Counted from the first letter of the stretch, positions 49,201 to 62,901 are shown. The stretch is 64,000 nucleotides of DNA from Ficedula albicollis (GCF_000247815.1 NC_021684.1:10053430-10117429), one strand, 5' to 3'. Made by a program: numbers and translations. Notes: generated by a model not told the origin, from the letters alone.

Positions 49201-52200
49201 GTGAATCCAATAACAACAGAAATATGATTAAATACACAGTGAACACATGGCTCCAAAAAAAGCAAGTTATAGCTTCGCTTTGAATTATTACTTACAAAGA
49301 TTTACTTTCCTTGTGAAAGTAGGCTATATAAATCTTTATCAATATTTACTCAGCTCAGCTAGGGAAATAAACCAGTAACTACACCCTGATCTGTGGAATA
49401 TCAGAGAAGTACAAACACATTAAAGTCCTCCTTAAATACAAGTGGGCAGGATGCTGGCCAACTAGGAAGAGCAAGAGAATTGCTAACACGCCTGAGTTTT
49501 ACAGACATGCCAAGAGGCTTAGCAGCTTTTAGTGAACATTGCTGTTACAGCAGCTTGCCTGAAATAAGAAACAAAGAAATCAGATTAAAGACTGAGCTGC
49601 TTAGGGCAGCAGCATTAGTATGGCAAATTTCCTGGGAAGAGAGCTGTGATTTTGGGCATCAGATGGCTGCTTTATGCTGCAGTGCTGGGTAGCAGTGAAT
49701 TCCTCATCCCTCCTAAAAAACACAGAACAATAACTGTCAGGAAGTTTTTATTATCTGTGAATACTGGAACGAGGGTAAATTTCCTGTCCTGTGGTTTTGT
49801 TCATCTGTTATTTGGCATCTTTGTGTAAGAGCCCAAGAAGCCATCAAGCAGCAAGCTATTAATGCACCAGCTATGACAAGGCTTTGGAGCAATTTCTGCT
49901 TTTGTATAGCCTTTGACTGTGTGTCCCCTCTGAGCACTCCAAGGAGCTGGCTTTACAGTGGGCTAGCTCCAGAGCTGAGGTGAATGCTGGTGCATCAGGG
50001 CATGTTTTGATGAGTGAATTTTCAAGTGGCAGTGCTGGCACAAGCAGCTGCTGTGCCACACACCCCTTAGTGAGCACTTGTTTTCAGTGCCTCTCTCTGT
50101 GCTGTGCTGGTATAAGCAATTTGGCAACATGGACTACAAAATGATCTGGCTGCAAAATGCTTTTTCAAATCTTGCAGATGATCTACAGATTTAGTCTTTT
50201 TTATACTCCTTCAGGAGTTCTGACTGCAGCATGAGTGAATACCTTAGTTAGCTTCAGCTAAGCCTGGTAATTAATGAGAGCAGTGAGCATATAACAGCTT
50301 GGGCTTCAGCTTGGGCTGTCCAAGCCAACTAGAGATCACACTGAATTGCTCCAACAGCTGGCACCTGCACTATTGAATCTTCACTGCTAATCATTACATC
50401 TGCCTTGGGTACATCTATTCAGCTTAAAATCACATCTCAGCAGCAAGATGGCCATAGCTTTGCCTAAATGGAGGGGTGTTCCTGCTGACAGAAGAGGGAA
50501 GGTGGAATCAGACACCTTTAAAGTAATTTTTCTTCTTACTTTTTTATCTTCTTACCTTTCCCTATACACTCTATCATGTACCTGTGGACTATTCAAGTAG
50601 TTAAGTGCATAACACAACCTTAAAATGAGTCATTACTGAAGGATGCTCAAGGAATAAGCAAGTTAAGAACCCCTTAATTTTTAGTTTTATTTAATTTAGT
50701 GGCTGAGAAGTAGATACCACATTGATTTATCAATATTGTAGGACCCCTTTATGCATATTCTGTAGGTGACTCCTTGGTGCAGAAGGCTTTTTAGTGGCTG
50801 GTTAAATCAGTCACAGATTTGTTACAGAGCTCCCCAGAGAGCTGAAGCTTTCCTATAAAACGTGTGGTAGATCATCTAAATTCAGGTCTCAGTTACCCAG
50901 TAAATCCACTACAGTTCTGCAAAGCACCTTCTTCTTTTTTTTTTTTTTTTGCTCCACAGCAACTAAGTGGCATATTTTATTAAATCAGATCTGCTTTGAG
51001 AAAAAATGCAGTTCATTCATCCTTCTAATTACTACTGTTCAAATTTAGCCTCAATTAGTGACCTCTCAATTTGCTGAGATTGGTTCTGCCTGTGTACAAG
51101 TGAGACTGGCTATGAAGGTACATGTAATAAGCCCTGCATTCCTTCTTCTACTTAGCACATCAACAATTAGATGTGTGGTGTTGCTTTTCTATGAAGGAGT
51201 AAACAAAATGTCCTTGTTGGCTGCAAACACCCAATCTCTCCTTTCCCAGAAAGGTTCAGTTTCTGAATGCTGCAGACAGATATGCTACCAAAAATCAAGG
51301 TGAGAGCAGTGTTGTTCTACCACTGTAAAACACTTTCTGATATGTGGATCTCAATATAACTTTACAGACATGTGAGCCACTCCCTCTAAACACACTGAGG
51401 CAGACCCACAAAATGAGTAGGGACGTGTTATTAGAGCTGTTTCACATGGGTGAACCTGGGTGGAGAGACCAGATGCCCAAAAGTAGTAAATGGAGTAATT
51501 GAACTCAAAACACACCCCAGAGGTTCAAACTTCTGATCAGTGCTCTAGATACAAGACATGTCTCTGTAATCCTCCTCCTCATACTGGGAAGCCTGCAAAA
51601 GCCTATTGAATGGGTATTATAGCTTTTTATGTTTGGATTCAGCAGTTGTTTCAGCCACATTTGAAAGAAATGAGTCAGGAATTTGTGTATGTGGGAAGCG
51701 GTTTCCTCTCACATTACTGCATGTATGGATGCATTTCCTCTACTATGAAGCTGCTGAATGGGAAAATAAAGTAGTGCAGCTGACTGGCACTTTAGTGGCT
51801 GTACTTGGACCCTGATAATGAAAAGCCAGCGGCCTTGGGAGGCTGGTTTGGATAATGCATTCCATAGAAAAGCTGGTGAAATCACTTGTATTATTATAAA
51901 GTAGGACTAGAAAAGGGCAAAGTGGAGAGAAAATACCAATATTAAAACCTGATAAATTAGAGACCCAGTTCTTTAGTGAAAACTGGCCTAGCTGAAAATG
52001 CAGGAGGAAATCTGGCTTTAAGACATGAGCTATAATGCAATAATGAAGGCGTCTCCCTCTGTGCTTCAGGCAGTTTTTGTAGCAAGCAGTGCTCAGGAAT
52101 CAGAGATAATGATAATGGCTTGTGCCTGCAGTCATTGCAGCCATGGCACGCACAGTATGGGAGGCATTTACTGTCAAACTCACCAGCACCATGCAGAGAG

Positions 52201-54465
52201 ATGGCAGCAGGGCTGAGAGGAACGCAGGTCACCTCCCAGCCCCAGCCATAGCCACGGGATCTGCAGCGTTGCAGAGCAGGCAGGTTTCATCTGGTATGAG
52301 AATGAACAGCAGAATCTGGGCTGGGGCTAGAACCTGCCCAAAAATGAGTGTCCACAAATCCAGGGAGCTGCTGTGACCTTCCTTTTGTCCTTCAAAGCTG
52401 GTTTGATGCTGGAGCAATGGGCTTCTGTAAGGTCTGGGGAACACCCTGAGTGGCTGTTCCCAACTTCTGGGGAACTGAAGGAGAAACAAAGGAGTTTAAG
52501 GGCTGGTCAGATAAATGGGCTGAGGAAGAAATGGGATTAGGGGAAAAGAAGAAGAAGAGACTTGCATAAGGGCTTTGAGAAAACTGAGGACAAAACTTCC
52601 AAGGAGAGTGCTACAGCCAGCAAAAAATTGGAGAAGAAAGAAGAAATAGGGGAGTAGTAAAAGGGCTTTAGTCCCCATTTGTTCCTTAGCTCAGCAAGGA
52701 ATTTAAGGATCTTTTTGACTTGAAGCCCAGAATAGTTCCAATCATTTAAAGACCAACACTTTTTTAAGTACATTGATGAGCTAGGCAGAAGACAGAGTTG
52801 CCAGGTATGTTTTATGAAAATAATCTTTCTGCTGTCAGTAAAGAACTTCTAAAAATAATGTTATACATATGTATATAAAATACATAGGACATTGTGGAAC
52901 ACCTAAAGATAAGGTTGGAAGGTAATTCCTTAGGCAGGGTAGGGCAGCCTGTCAGGAGCCACAGCTCCACACCATGCTGGGTCCCTCTGCTCCAGCAATA
53001 CAAACACGCAGCCCCAGCCTGGCCTGTGCCATGGGTGCAGCCAGGGGTGATGAGTGAATCACTCCATCAAACACCAGGCAGGGCAGTACACACTGAGACA
53101 TTCACTGAGACAGAAGGAAAGTGTATTTCTGCCTGCTTTCCATGGATATTTTTGCCATTTCCAAATATTTCCTTTGCTTTCAACCTCTATATGTCAAACA
53201 ATAGTAAATTGCAAATGTACTAGTTCCAGCTGAGCACAACTGGGGGTGAAATAGCTTTTCTTTGAAGCTGGAGCTAGAGTCCACTTGAAAAGCTGTAGGG
53301 AGACCTACAGACATTTGCAAATGAGAACTGAATTTCTGACCAGGTGATTCAAAGCATTGTGATTCATGAAACTTATTTTCAGATGAGCTACATAATCCAT
53401 TAAGAGAGCAGCCAGTGAAAGGGACCACCCCTGTGGCTAAGACAGCAATCACTAGGTAAACAGCTTATTAAAAGTATGTCATTATCTTCCAAATCAGCAG
53501 AAAAGCAACCTAGATCTTTATGAATATATCTTAAAATTAAAAAAAAAAATCTAGCTTTTTAAAATTTTTTCACTGATTGATACATGATCAGGGATCTCAG
53601 TACACATCTCAAGTAAAGGGGAAAAAAACAGGATCAGGATCCAGGGCCAAATCCTTTTACTTCTGAGCAGTCCCTAGGAAGAGATGGCAAGGATCATTCA
53701 TCCCACCTTGGCTCCACCACATGTTGTATGTAACACTCTGGGAGCACTTCCCATCTCTGTTATCAGCCTCTTGTTTTGATGCTCCCTCAGCCTCTTACCT
53801 GGAGCATATTTGAGAGTGCTGGTGGAAGAGTTGATGGCTCCATATGCACCAAAGCAACTTTTTGGCAAATCAAGGCTGCTGGAACACAATACAGACACTG
53901 CCTCATAAATTTCAATACTGCACACATGAAAATGTGTGTGTGTGTTTGCCTGTTGTGGGTAGCAGGCAACCAACCCCAGCAGTGCTGTGTGAGGATGAGT
54001 AGTAAGATGCCTGGTGCTTTCCTGTTTGACCAAATGTATGAAAGCAGACATGAGAAATCTGCAGGGATCTTTATGAAGTCAGTTATCTATGGGCAATTTC
54101 AAAATAAAATATCAGCTGGGGTTAAAAATTGAGAGCTTCAATCAGCTTTTTGTAGTATTTCATTTGTTTGCTTTATTCCTTGTGTGCAACATGACCAGCT
54201 ACCATTCCAACATTTTTCTTCATGTGTGGGAAATAATGAAGTACTTCAGCACTTCAAGTGAAACTGCTTTTGTTTCATAAACCCCCCACTCATTTAAACA
54301 GTTGGTAGTTTCCAGCACTGCTTGCATTTTAGAGTTATGGATGATGTAAATTCAGCCTTGATGAAACACCAAGCTAACTGCTGCTCTGATGGGAAGGGGC
54401 TGCAGTCAGATATTATTTCAGTGAAAGCCATACTCGGTGGAGGTTGGAGAATGCATACTCTGTAA
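46239..54465. other. Intergenic DNA, no gene recognised
   Basis: 8.2 kb of mostly AT-rich sequence between SEC61A1 and KBTBD12. ORFs are short, overlapping and unlike known proteins. 47.4-49.3 kb is repeat-poor and could hold noncoding elements, but I see nothing specific. A single ATTCTGTGATTCT at about 48143 resembles the CR1 tail without CR1 sequence next to it. Confidence 0.55.
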
Positions 54466-54492
54466 TTTTTTTTTTTTTTTTTTTTGCATCAG

Positions 54493-54557
<65 letters not shown>

Positions 54558-54584
54558 TTTTTTTTTTTTTTTTTTTTGCATCAG
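54466..54584. repeat. 65-base poly-C between two identical T20-GCATCAG segments
   Basis: 54466-54492 (20 T then GCATCAG) recurs exactly at 54558-54584. Between them is an uninterrupted C run (54493-54557). This is the same X-polyC-X architecture as at 45.3 kb on a smaller scale. Confidence 0.95.
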
Positions 54585-55443
54585 GTTTTGTCATAGAAGA
54601 AATTAAGACTCTTAAGGACTTTCACAGCAGTGTGAGATTACCTGTGGACATAGCAGACCTGCAGATTCTTATGCTCTCAGAGGGATGTTGGCCGAGATCT
54701 ATACCTCTCAATAAGTATCTGCCTTCCTCAGACAAGCTACACTTTCAAATACTGGTTTGGAAATTGTAGCCATCCCAAGGGCAACCCAGGAACTGCATGG
54801 GGCCCACATAAAATTAAGAAATTAGTGCCCCCATCCTAGATATTTAATCCACAATAAAAACACTCCCCTGTTTGATAAACAGAGCTAGACATTCTGACTA
54901 GGGCAGAAACAGAGGCAGACACATGGGGGTCCCCACTGGCAGTCAGACCCTGTGGGCAGCAGGAAAGGTGATGCTCAGTGCATGTCAGAGAAAGCCACTT
55001 GGCTGTGCTGCATGAAAAAACCCTGTTAACTGCCCAGAGCAGCTCAAGATCACTGATTGCAAGGACAGTATATAAAGTATATGTCATTACTCTCCTTAGT
55101 TATCAAGACAGACCTTCTCAGAGTATATACTTTCCTTCCATCCAGGTCATTAAATATCAGTCTTAAAAGCAAAATATATGAAGTGAGAAAGAAACAACCA
55201 GCTCACTACTGAAATAAAAGTTTAATTGAAGTATGCCAGCTGAGTTTCACATACATTGTCAAATGTTACTAATGAAAGGTTGCAAATATCTCCCTTCTTC
55301 CCCTGAAATATTCCAAATAGACTGTCTTTTGGAGAGTGAAATCCAGTAACTAGCCCAGACTTTAAACCACAAGAACTGTAAGGAATAGACAGATCAGAGA
55401 CCAAAGATCAAAAAAATCTCTTTAAAAGTATCTTCCTTAAAGC
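54585..55443. other. Intergenic DNA, no gene recognised
   Basis: AT-rich sequence without supportable features. Confidence 0.5.
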
Positions 55444-55461
55444 AAAAAAAAAAAAAAAACC

Positions 55462-55516
<55 letters not shown>
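55444..55516. repeat. Long A tract
   Basis: 16 A, CCC, then 54 A, followed by an A-rich degenerate tail to about 55540. No recognisable retroposon body precedes it on the + strand. Confidence 0.95.
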
Positions 55517-55518
<2 letters not shown>

Positions 55519-56194
55519 AAAGAAAAAAAGAAAAAAGCAAAATCAGTAGGTACAGTTGCAGAATTTGGAGTTTGACAAGGAAACCCTTAATGGATGCTTG
55601 AGAGCATTGCTTCCAGCTGCCTTAAGAGCCTTGTAGAGAAATTAAAACAAAATTACCTTTATTTCACAGTAACAACAAAAGTAAGAGAGTTTCAATATTG
55701 GGTGGTTATTGATTGATAGATCTCTCTACTGATTTTGTTTAAAAACTTATTAAAGCAGAGTTTGCCTCCTTGATTTTACACCTACATCTGCACTTGATGG
55801 TGACAGAGGGGTTGAGATTTTAGGAACTGGTTGCTGATTTGTATTGCTGAAGTTTGTGGTTGTTACAACTTTGTTCTAGGCAAATGATAACCTACCTATG
55901 AGCAACGGAAAGAAAAAAGGATGGCTGAATAATACAGAAATTATGCAAACACAAGTGTACCTGATTAGGCTGTGACACACATTCTGCTTGGGAAATGTAA
56001 AGGGAGACAAGCAATTAACTGTAAGGCTCATGGATTTACTCCTTTTCTATGTGTTTTCCTTTATTTCTTCCCCCCCCAATCCCTTCTTGTCTGAGCATTC
56101 CTCATTCTAGTGTCCTACTAGAGTTGTCAGGAGAACTTAGTGATCTTCCTTCTAACAGTTTTTACATGACAGCTTAATATTCCCAGTGGTTGTT

Positions 56195-56265
56195 TATAGA
56201 ATAATTAATGAATAACGAAAGTTAGAATTGGGAAAGGGTTTTTGGATCATTCTCTCCATCTCTCT
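56195..56265 (-). mobile_element. Possible degenerate CR1 3' end
   Basis: TAGAATAATTAATGAATAAC followed by TTAGAATTGGGAAAGGG and GGATCATTCTCTCC loosely resembles the inverted 3' end of avian CR1 elements (tail motif, then TTGGAAGGGACCT...GATCATC). It is diverged, and the match is from memory. Confidence 0.3.
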
Positions 56266-56705
56266 CTGCCATAAGCGCTGCAGTCAAAAAAGCAACAATA
56301 AAGCTGGCATTTTTGCAGCCTAAAACATGACTGAAAGAGAAAATTGAGATGCTCTAAAATACAAATCCTGGAAGTAACTATGGATAAACTGCCTGATGGA
56401 CTCCCTCATTTCTTTGCCTTTTTTATTTGTTCCACTTCTGTTGCTGCTTTTGTAGTTACCAAAAGCCACTTTATGCTGACAATGATTGTTCTCATACAAT
56501 ATGATAGTTTAATCTTATGTTTGCAGTGACAGATACACTGCAAGGTAGGCACCAGACAATTGATGAATAGTTATTGATAATTCAAATGGGATAACAATTT
56601 CCACTGCAATCTACTGTCTTCAAGCCCTACAAAGGCTAACACTGCCTTCAGAAGCACTGCTCGAGTTATTCCTATTCCCTGTGATTATAGCCAATTCTGT
56701 TGGTA

Positions 56706-56855
56706 GAGAATTAGCCTTATGCTACTCCATTAAAGCTGTTCTTATTATATAAATGTTTATTGTTTAACACGGAGAATTAGCCTTATGCTACTCCATTAAA
56801 GCTATTCTTATTATATAAATGTTCATTGTTTAACACAATGTTTATTGTTTAACAC
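56706..56855. repeat. 66-bp tandem duplication with partial third copy
   Basis: 56706-56771 and 56772-56837 differ at a few bases. The last 20 bp (ATGTTTATTGTTTAACACG) recur a third time to 56855. Confidence 0.88.
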
Positions 56856-57290
56856 GTATCTCCTTTCCCTGTAGCTGCAGTGCTGATATGCAGACAATAC
56901 TGGTCTCATTTATTACTTTTTGCATCCCCTTATTCATTGCCCAAGGGGAGTTTCCTAACTGAGCTCTAAGATCCTGATCATACCAGACTTTGTAATAAAT
57001 AGAATTTATGTGAAAATTGAAGATTTTTCTTGTCTTTGGCAGAGGCTGCCTACCAACCCTGATGAAAGACTCATTTGTATCTTGCTTCCAAAGGATTAGT
57101 TTCCTACTAGCACAGGTTCAGGTCTATTAGCAAAGACTGGATGTCTTGACTGTTATGTCTGTGCTTTAGATAATGTTTGCAGGAGCTGGTGTTCTTGGCT
57201 AATGGACCTTGGCTAATGGGATTTTGTTTCAAACAAAGGCCTTTCTACGTTTTACCTTTGCATCAGTCAGTTACAGTCTGGCACTTGGTT

Positions 57291-57395
57291 TTCATCAGCT
57301 GACTTAATCTATTTTTTAGCTTAGTAGATCCAATTCATCAGCTGACTTAATCTATTTTTTAGCTTCCTGGGTAGCTTAGTAGATCCAAGTGGGAT
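57291..57395. repeat. 43-bp interrupted tandem duplication
   Basis: TTCATCAGCTGACTTAATCT and the following TTTTTTAGC occur at 57291 and 57334. GCTTAGTAGATCCAA also recurs after a 12-bp insertion in the second copy. Confidence 0.85.
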
Positions 57396-57802
57396 GAACA
57401 GCAAAGGAGGGATTTCCCTGGCTATATATGTGTATATGAAATACTTTGGGTTTCTGTCATGTCTGCTGTGAGCTGAGCCTGGGCTGCCTCTGTGCCTGCG
57501 AGGCAAAGAGTCCCAGCAGCCAGGCTTCACCCAGCCCTGGAGCTTGCACAGCCAGATTGAAGTTGAAGAGCCACACACAAAGGCTGGGCAGCCTTGGCTT
57601 TCAACCACAGAAGTCCAGAGCACCAGTACTATCAAGTTAAGCATCAGCAGAGGAGCACAGCTCAAAGGCTATTATGTCCTCAAGCACACATTGCCCTTTC
57701 CTCTATGTGGGACTCTGCTGTGATCCAGAGCCAATGCAGCATTTGTCTCCCCAAATTCTTTAATCTCTGCAGAATCTGGAAGCACTGGGAGTCACTGAAC
57801 TT

Positions 57803-57972
57803 CTATTGGTCCACTAAATCGGGAGGAGGAGGGATAAGATCCCGTGGGTTGAGGCGAGCAACCAGGCAAACATCGTAACTGTCGTGCATGAGGACATTGG
57901 TGGCCACCACGTTCCACTGGTTCTCCCACGTATCCAGCTCCAGGATCTCTTTGGTGATAACTTCATGGCGAG
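57803..57972 (-). CDS. KBTBD12: KBTBD12 terminal coding exon (BTB-kelch protein C-terminus)
   Basis: On the - strand an acceptor GTTTTTCAG precedes 57972. The exon then reads RHEVITKEILELDTWENQWN, VVATNVLMHDSYDVCLVARL, NPRDLIPPPPDLVDQ and TAG. It enters in phase with two bases completing a codon and gives 55 full residues. The D-W-W pattern with VVATNVL and CLVARL is the end of a kelch blade. KBTBD12 is a BTB-BACK-kelch protein, probably a CUL3 adaptor. The name rests on this C-terminus as I recall it and on synteny: in human, KBTBD12 lies just upstream of SEC61A1 on the same strand, as here. No other exon of the gene was found in the 6 kb upstream, so those exons are probably beyond 64 kb. 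Another kelch paralogue cannot be fully excluded. Confidence 0.78.
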
Positions 57973-59784
57973 CTGAAAAACAAAGGCAACAGCAGCAGCC
58001 ATCAGGGGGAAAGTCAAACAGGATCAAAGAGGCTTGGGCAGCTGTCATTATGAACCTTCTGAAAGGGGAAATAAAAAGGTAATTTCTGTGGTACTAACTG
58101 TGCAAAAAGCATGTGAGTTGTCAACATACAGCAGATTAAATGGTGCAGATGGAAATCTCCACAGTGCATTCAGTCCTCACACTCTGGGTGCCAGGTGCAG
58201 CTGCAGAGACAAAAGCATCAAGTGCTCCATCTTTGTACAAGTATGGATGTGGCATTTTATCCTGCAGTCAATTGTCAGATGCTCATCTTTTAGAGACAGA
58301 GTACTGCCTCTTGTTCACAAGTATGCCTGCAGTGTGTTCTTTTCTTTGCCCTGGCCAAGATGCAATTCTCAGGCTGCAGGAAGCACTCCAATACTGTGGC
58401 TTTTCTTGGGTGCACAGTTTGGACATCCTGTGATTTAGGGAGAAATAAAGAGAGAAAGAAACCCCCAAGGCTCCAAATGTACTTTAGATGTTCTGAAATG
58501 CTGAGGAATTTGTCATGGACAGGCAGGTTAGAAGAATGCCATTAAATCACAGCCAATCTCCAGACAAGAAACTTTTTACAAAGACAAACAAAAAATGAAA
58601 TAATCACCATGAAGTAGAGAACCAGCAGTGCTATATTAAAATTCTTACAAGACCACAAACCTTTTCTTTGCTAATGACAGTCCTGAGCTCTGCAGCAGTT
58701 GTTACTCAAAGCCTAACTTTCCTAAAAATAAAGCCATCTTTCATTTCTGCTCACTTTTTCTTTTAATCTTAAAGTTGCTTTCCTTACAGCAAGTAACCTT
58801 TGCCTAAACTTTCCTTGCTTTGAGCTGAGGACATGCATGTGCTTTGCTGTCAGATGAGCCTTGGGAGAGATTTACTAAAAGCCAGGTGTCAGACTTCCAA
58901 GGACAGGCACTTCACAGGTACCAGGATAGGAACTATCGTAAGCAAGAAACATTGAAGCTGTTTTATTGAGTCTTAAGAGACTGGTCACAGAATAAAATTT
59001 ACAGGCTGCAGAGTGAGATTCCCATTCAGCTATCCCTTATGGGGATACAAACAAACTCCCAGCAACAGCCCTATCTCACATCTACCAATTGCACCTCATG
59101 GTTTGGGCACTGCCCTTATGCATAAGGGACACTAAAGAATTGAACAAGGGCATAAGAATGAAAACAGAAGAGCACCCAGAGACACAAATTGTTTCTCATG
59201 TTGGAAACAGACCACATATTTCTCCAGGGGACAGCACCTCTGGGGGTTTAGTACCCCCAAGACATGGTTTAGGTTCCATGAAAAATTGGAATGGATGTTA
59301 TAATGATGTAATGTGGTGGGATTTTAAATACCCCTAAGCCCCCCCTAAAAGGAGGAGCTTTGGGATGTGGGGAGGTTAGATGGAAACAAGACTTCTCTTC
59401 CCAGGGCCTGGCTTCCTTGCTGAGTGGATACAGGACAGTTCTGTTTTCTGCAGATCTCCACAAGCTTATTGTCCAGGAGCTTTGAGTAAGATTTCAGGAT
59501 ATAGTCTCATCTGAATAGTCTTTGTTCCATTCCTTTCTGTGAAACAAGTTATGACAGTTTGCTTATTGAACCTGGACTTTATAGGACGATAACAATACAT
59601 TGGAACACTGCACCCATTCAAGACAGAAGACAGCAAACTTCTAAAAAAGCCATTTACATGTGAAGAGAGAAGACATGACTGAAAAAGAGCAAACAAACAA
59701 CACGTGCCAGTACCAGCAAACTCCTGTATGACCCTGCAAGAGTGAAGAGGTTTTTCCTGAGGCAAATACAGAAACACAAACAGA

Positions 59785-59892
59785 CCCAAGCTGTGATATA
59801 GGAGGCTCCTGTCTCTGTGTTTTTTTTATTAGATCGTCCCCAAGCTGTGATATAGGAGGCTCCTGTCTCTTTGGTTTTTTTATTAGATCGTT
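59785..59892. repeat. 54-bp tandem duplication
   Basis: 59785-59838 and 59839-59892: CCCAAGCTGTGATATAGGAG and following bases through ATTAGATCGT, repeated with a small difference (CTGTGTT against CTTTGGT). Confidence 0.9.
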
Positions 59893-61572
59893 TCTTTTAT
59901 GCAATAAATTTTTATGCCTGGATTTTCTTTGGCATGGATGATGACAAAAATGAGACAAAGGGAGGAAAAATAATCAGATGCTGGAACCAAGATATTCTGT
60001 GAGTGATTGCAACACTTCAGAAAAAATATTCATCATTAAAACATCAAAGGCAGATTCAGCAGCCCTTCCTTACAAGCCTTGCTGTGTTTTTTCCTGACCT
60101 GGGTGACTCTCAACCTTTGTGTCCCTTGTTTCCCTTTTCTATAGGATAGTCTAACTGGTTTTGTTCCACTCTAAAAATTCTGCTTTCCAGCACAGGGAGT
60201 GTTAGTTAACTCTTAACCCTTGGGAGATAAAAAGAGTGTTTTTTTAAAACAAGGGAAGCAATAATTTCTCTAGTCTTATCTTGTTTAAAGGAAATTAAAC
60301 AGCACCCTTTAGATGAGAAAGTTCATGTGAGGCAAAGCACTGCTCAAAATAGCCATACTTGAGAAAAAAAAACCCTTAACTTTTTCTGTTTAAAAGAGAA
60401 ATTGAAAAACTTCAGTTCTCAAGCCTTATTTTTAAATTTTTTTTTCTCTTATTTTTTCTTGTTTAGAAAAACAGAAAAAGTGGTGCTTTTCAAAGAGAAT
60501 AGCACCTTTGATTCCAGGCTGTATTGCTGGATTTGGGCTCTAATCCCAATAAACAGCTTGAAGGTACAAATAATTCCTGATTCTTCTTCATTGATTTGCC
60601 TTATTTAATTGCAATTTTTAAAAGGCAATATCTTAGCAGCCAATTTTGCTCACAGGAGAATCATGTGACACCTACAGAAAGAAATTGGCTGTTTTACAGA
60701 AATTACCTTGTTAAAAAGCCACCCCACACAACTCTCTGTCCTCATGGCATTATTCTGCCTCACCAGACAACCACCTTACCTAGTGAAAGGATTTCACTAA
60801 TTTTGTTTCTACAAAATGAGGCAGTGTTTTTCTGCATATTCTTGTTTAACCATGAGAGGTTTTAAGAAACTTTCTTACACTGTGTTTTTCTGCACAGGAT
60901 TGAAACCACTTTATATTAGAATTATTGCAATGGTACAAACCTAACCCCAATGCAGATCCTTTTCTGGAAGTAAAACAGTGATTTATTCATTCCCAGGAAA
61001 GAGTAATGAATAAACCAGCAAAGGGATCATTAATCCCAGTGTAACTTAATCCCCACCAGAAACTGTGGTATGTTTAAAAGAGTCAGAACTCTTTTGGTAC
61101 AGTTTTGTCTTCTTGATGTACAAGTGCAGACTGAAGGTTAACAATGAGCCTACAAATCCATCTCTGCCCAGTGACAAGACTTAAATTACACCTGAAAATG
61201 TTTAATTTATCGATGTTAAAATTGTATTTTATATATGCAAATACAGTAGTCAATGCCAAATGAGTCTAATCTTTAAATTAACTTATTCTAGTCTGCAAAC
61301 AAAACCTTTCTGCATAATTTTTCATATTACTTTTTTCTTGGAATGTGCAGAAAGAAAAAGAACACAAATATTAATTTTCAGTAAATGATTGCCTGCACTC
61401 CTTATATACAATCATGTTTTTTCTTGGAAAGGTTTGTGATTCACTCCCCAAATATGGCCAGACTTCATTTTATGCCATAAGTTTTCTCGTGCCATTTGAA
61501 TCAGGATTGAACATAAATCAGAATGAGTGATTCTTGGAAAGACTCACAATATGACTGCAGGCAACATAAATA

Positions 61573-61778
61573 TTTGATCTGCTTTTTTTGTCAGTTTTTT
61601 TTAATTATTTTTTTTAACCACATTCCAATTCTGATTTGTAGGCTGGGAAGGAAGGAGCAGCTTTCCATATGACAATTTGATCTGCTTTTTTTGTCAGTTT
61701 TTTTTAATTATTTTTTTTAACCACATTCCAATTCTGATTTGTAGGCTGGGAAGGAAGGAACAGCTTTCCATATGACAA
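61573..61778. repeat. 103-bp tandem duplication
   Basis: 61573-61675 and 61676-61778 are adjacent copies. One visible difference: GGAGCAG against GGAACAG. Confidence 0.93.
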
Positions 61779-62411
61779 TAGTATTTATTATCACTTTTGG
61801 TCTTTTTTTTTGACCTTACTTTCTCATTTGTAACTGAAAATTCAGGTACAATTATTAGGTTTTGAGTAAAGGGGGGCAGATGTAGAAGAATTAAGCAATA
61901 TGCTTAGCAGGTAGAAAATCCATACTTTATCCAGGACTACTAAGCATGCAGCTATTATATTTGTAAGCCAGGATAAATAAATTCACTCTGCTATAGCCTG
62001 CTCATTGTGCAGAAGATTGAACTAAAAAAAAAAAATCATTCCAAATTTCCATTCACTGGAGTTAAATCTGTGGCAGGTTACTGAAATGTGGTTGATATTT
62101 CATTGTTTCTCCCAGAGGCCCATTGACATCAGCTGGGAGGTTTGCTGCAGGTAGGAATGAGGAAGCAGAGTTGTGGAGACAGTGAGAGCAGGTGCCATGC
62201 CACCAGTCACGATGCCTCTGCATCAGCGCAGGGCACAGATACCCAAAGTATTTTGGGAAAAGTTCACCTCCCTTCTAGCAGTGACAGAGCCACACTGACA
62301 CACTGTTAGAGGGCCAGCAGCACCTCAGCAAATTTATCCAGAGCAGGGCCACTGTGTGCTGGGGAAAGCCTCAGTGTCACATCTGTCCTTGAGCTCTGTG
62401 CCCTGGGACAT

Positions 62412-62901
62412 TGTAGGAGAATAGTGTGTAGGAATAGTGCAGAAGGCAATATTTCCCAATGAATTACAGCTCTGCCGACTACTGAGGAGTAGAAACAGCC
62501 TTTCCTGCCCAATGAGGATGGGGGTTCTAAAAGAGTGGGCTAGCTGGCCGCTGGTGGCAGTTACAATTACAGTTAGTTGCAGTTTGGGATGGGGTGTGCT
62601 GGCTGTGCTGTGAGCAGGTAAGGGACACGGGGTCATGCAAGGGACAGACAAGGTAAGATGTTGTGTGGGGGACAGACGGGGTTAGGTGGCCAGGTAAGGG
62701 ACAGGTTTGGATTTAGCCAGTCATGCAGAAGGAAGAAGGAAACTTGCAGAGAGGAGAGAGGGAGTCAGAGCTGTGTGGAGCTTCCTATGAGGAAAGGAGT
62801 CAGAGTTGCCTGAAAGAAGTCCACAGAGGGAAGGCATGAAAAGTTTTTAATAAAGGACTGGTGATGGTGCCAGTCTGCTCCATCTTCACATAATTACTAC
62901 A
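62412..62901 (+). mobile_element. Candidate endogenous-retrovirus solo LTR
   Basis: Bounded by TGTAG at 62412 and its complement CTACA ending at 62901, about 490 bp. It has a GGTAAGGGACA-type phrase repeated in its middle, a purine-rich block, and an AATAAA at 62849-62854 that lies 47 bp before the right end, as expected for R-U5. The flanks (GGACA and GAACA) could be an imperfect 5-bp target duplication if the left end is one base earlier. No retroviral genes adjoin it. Family not identified. Confidence 0.45.
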
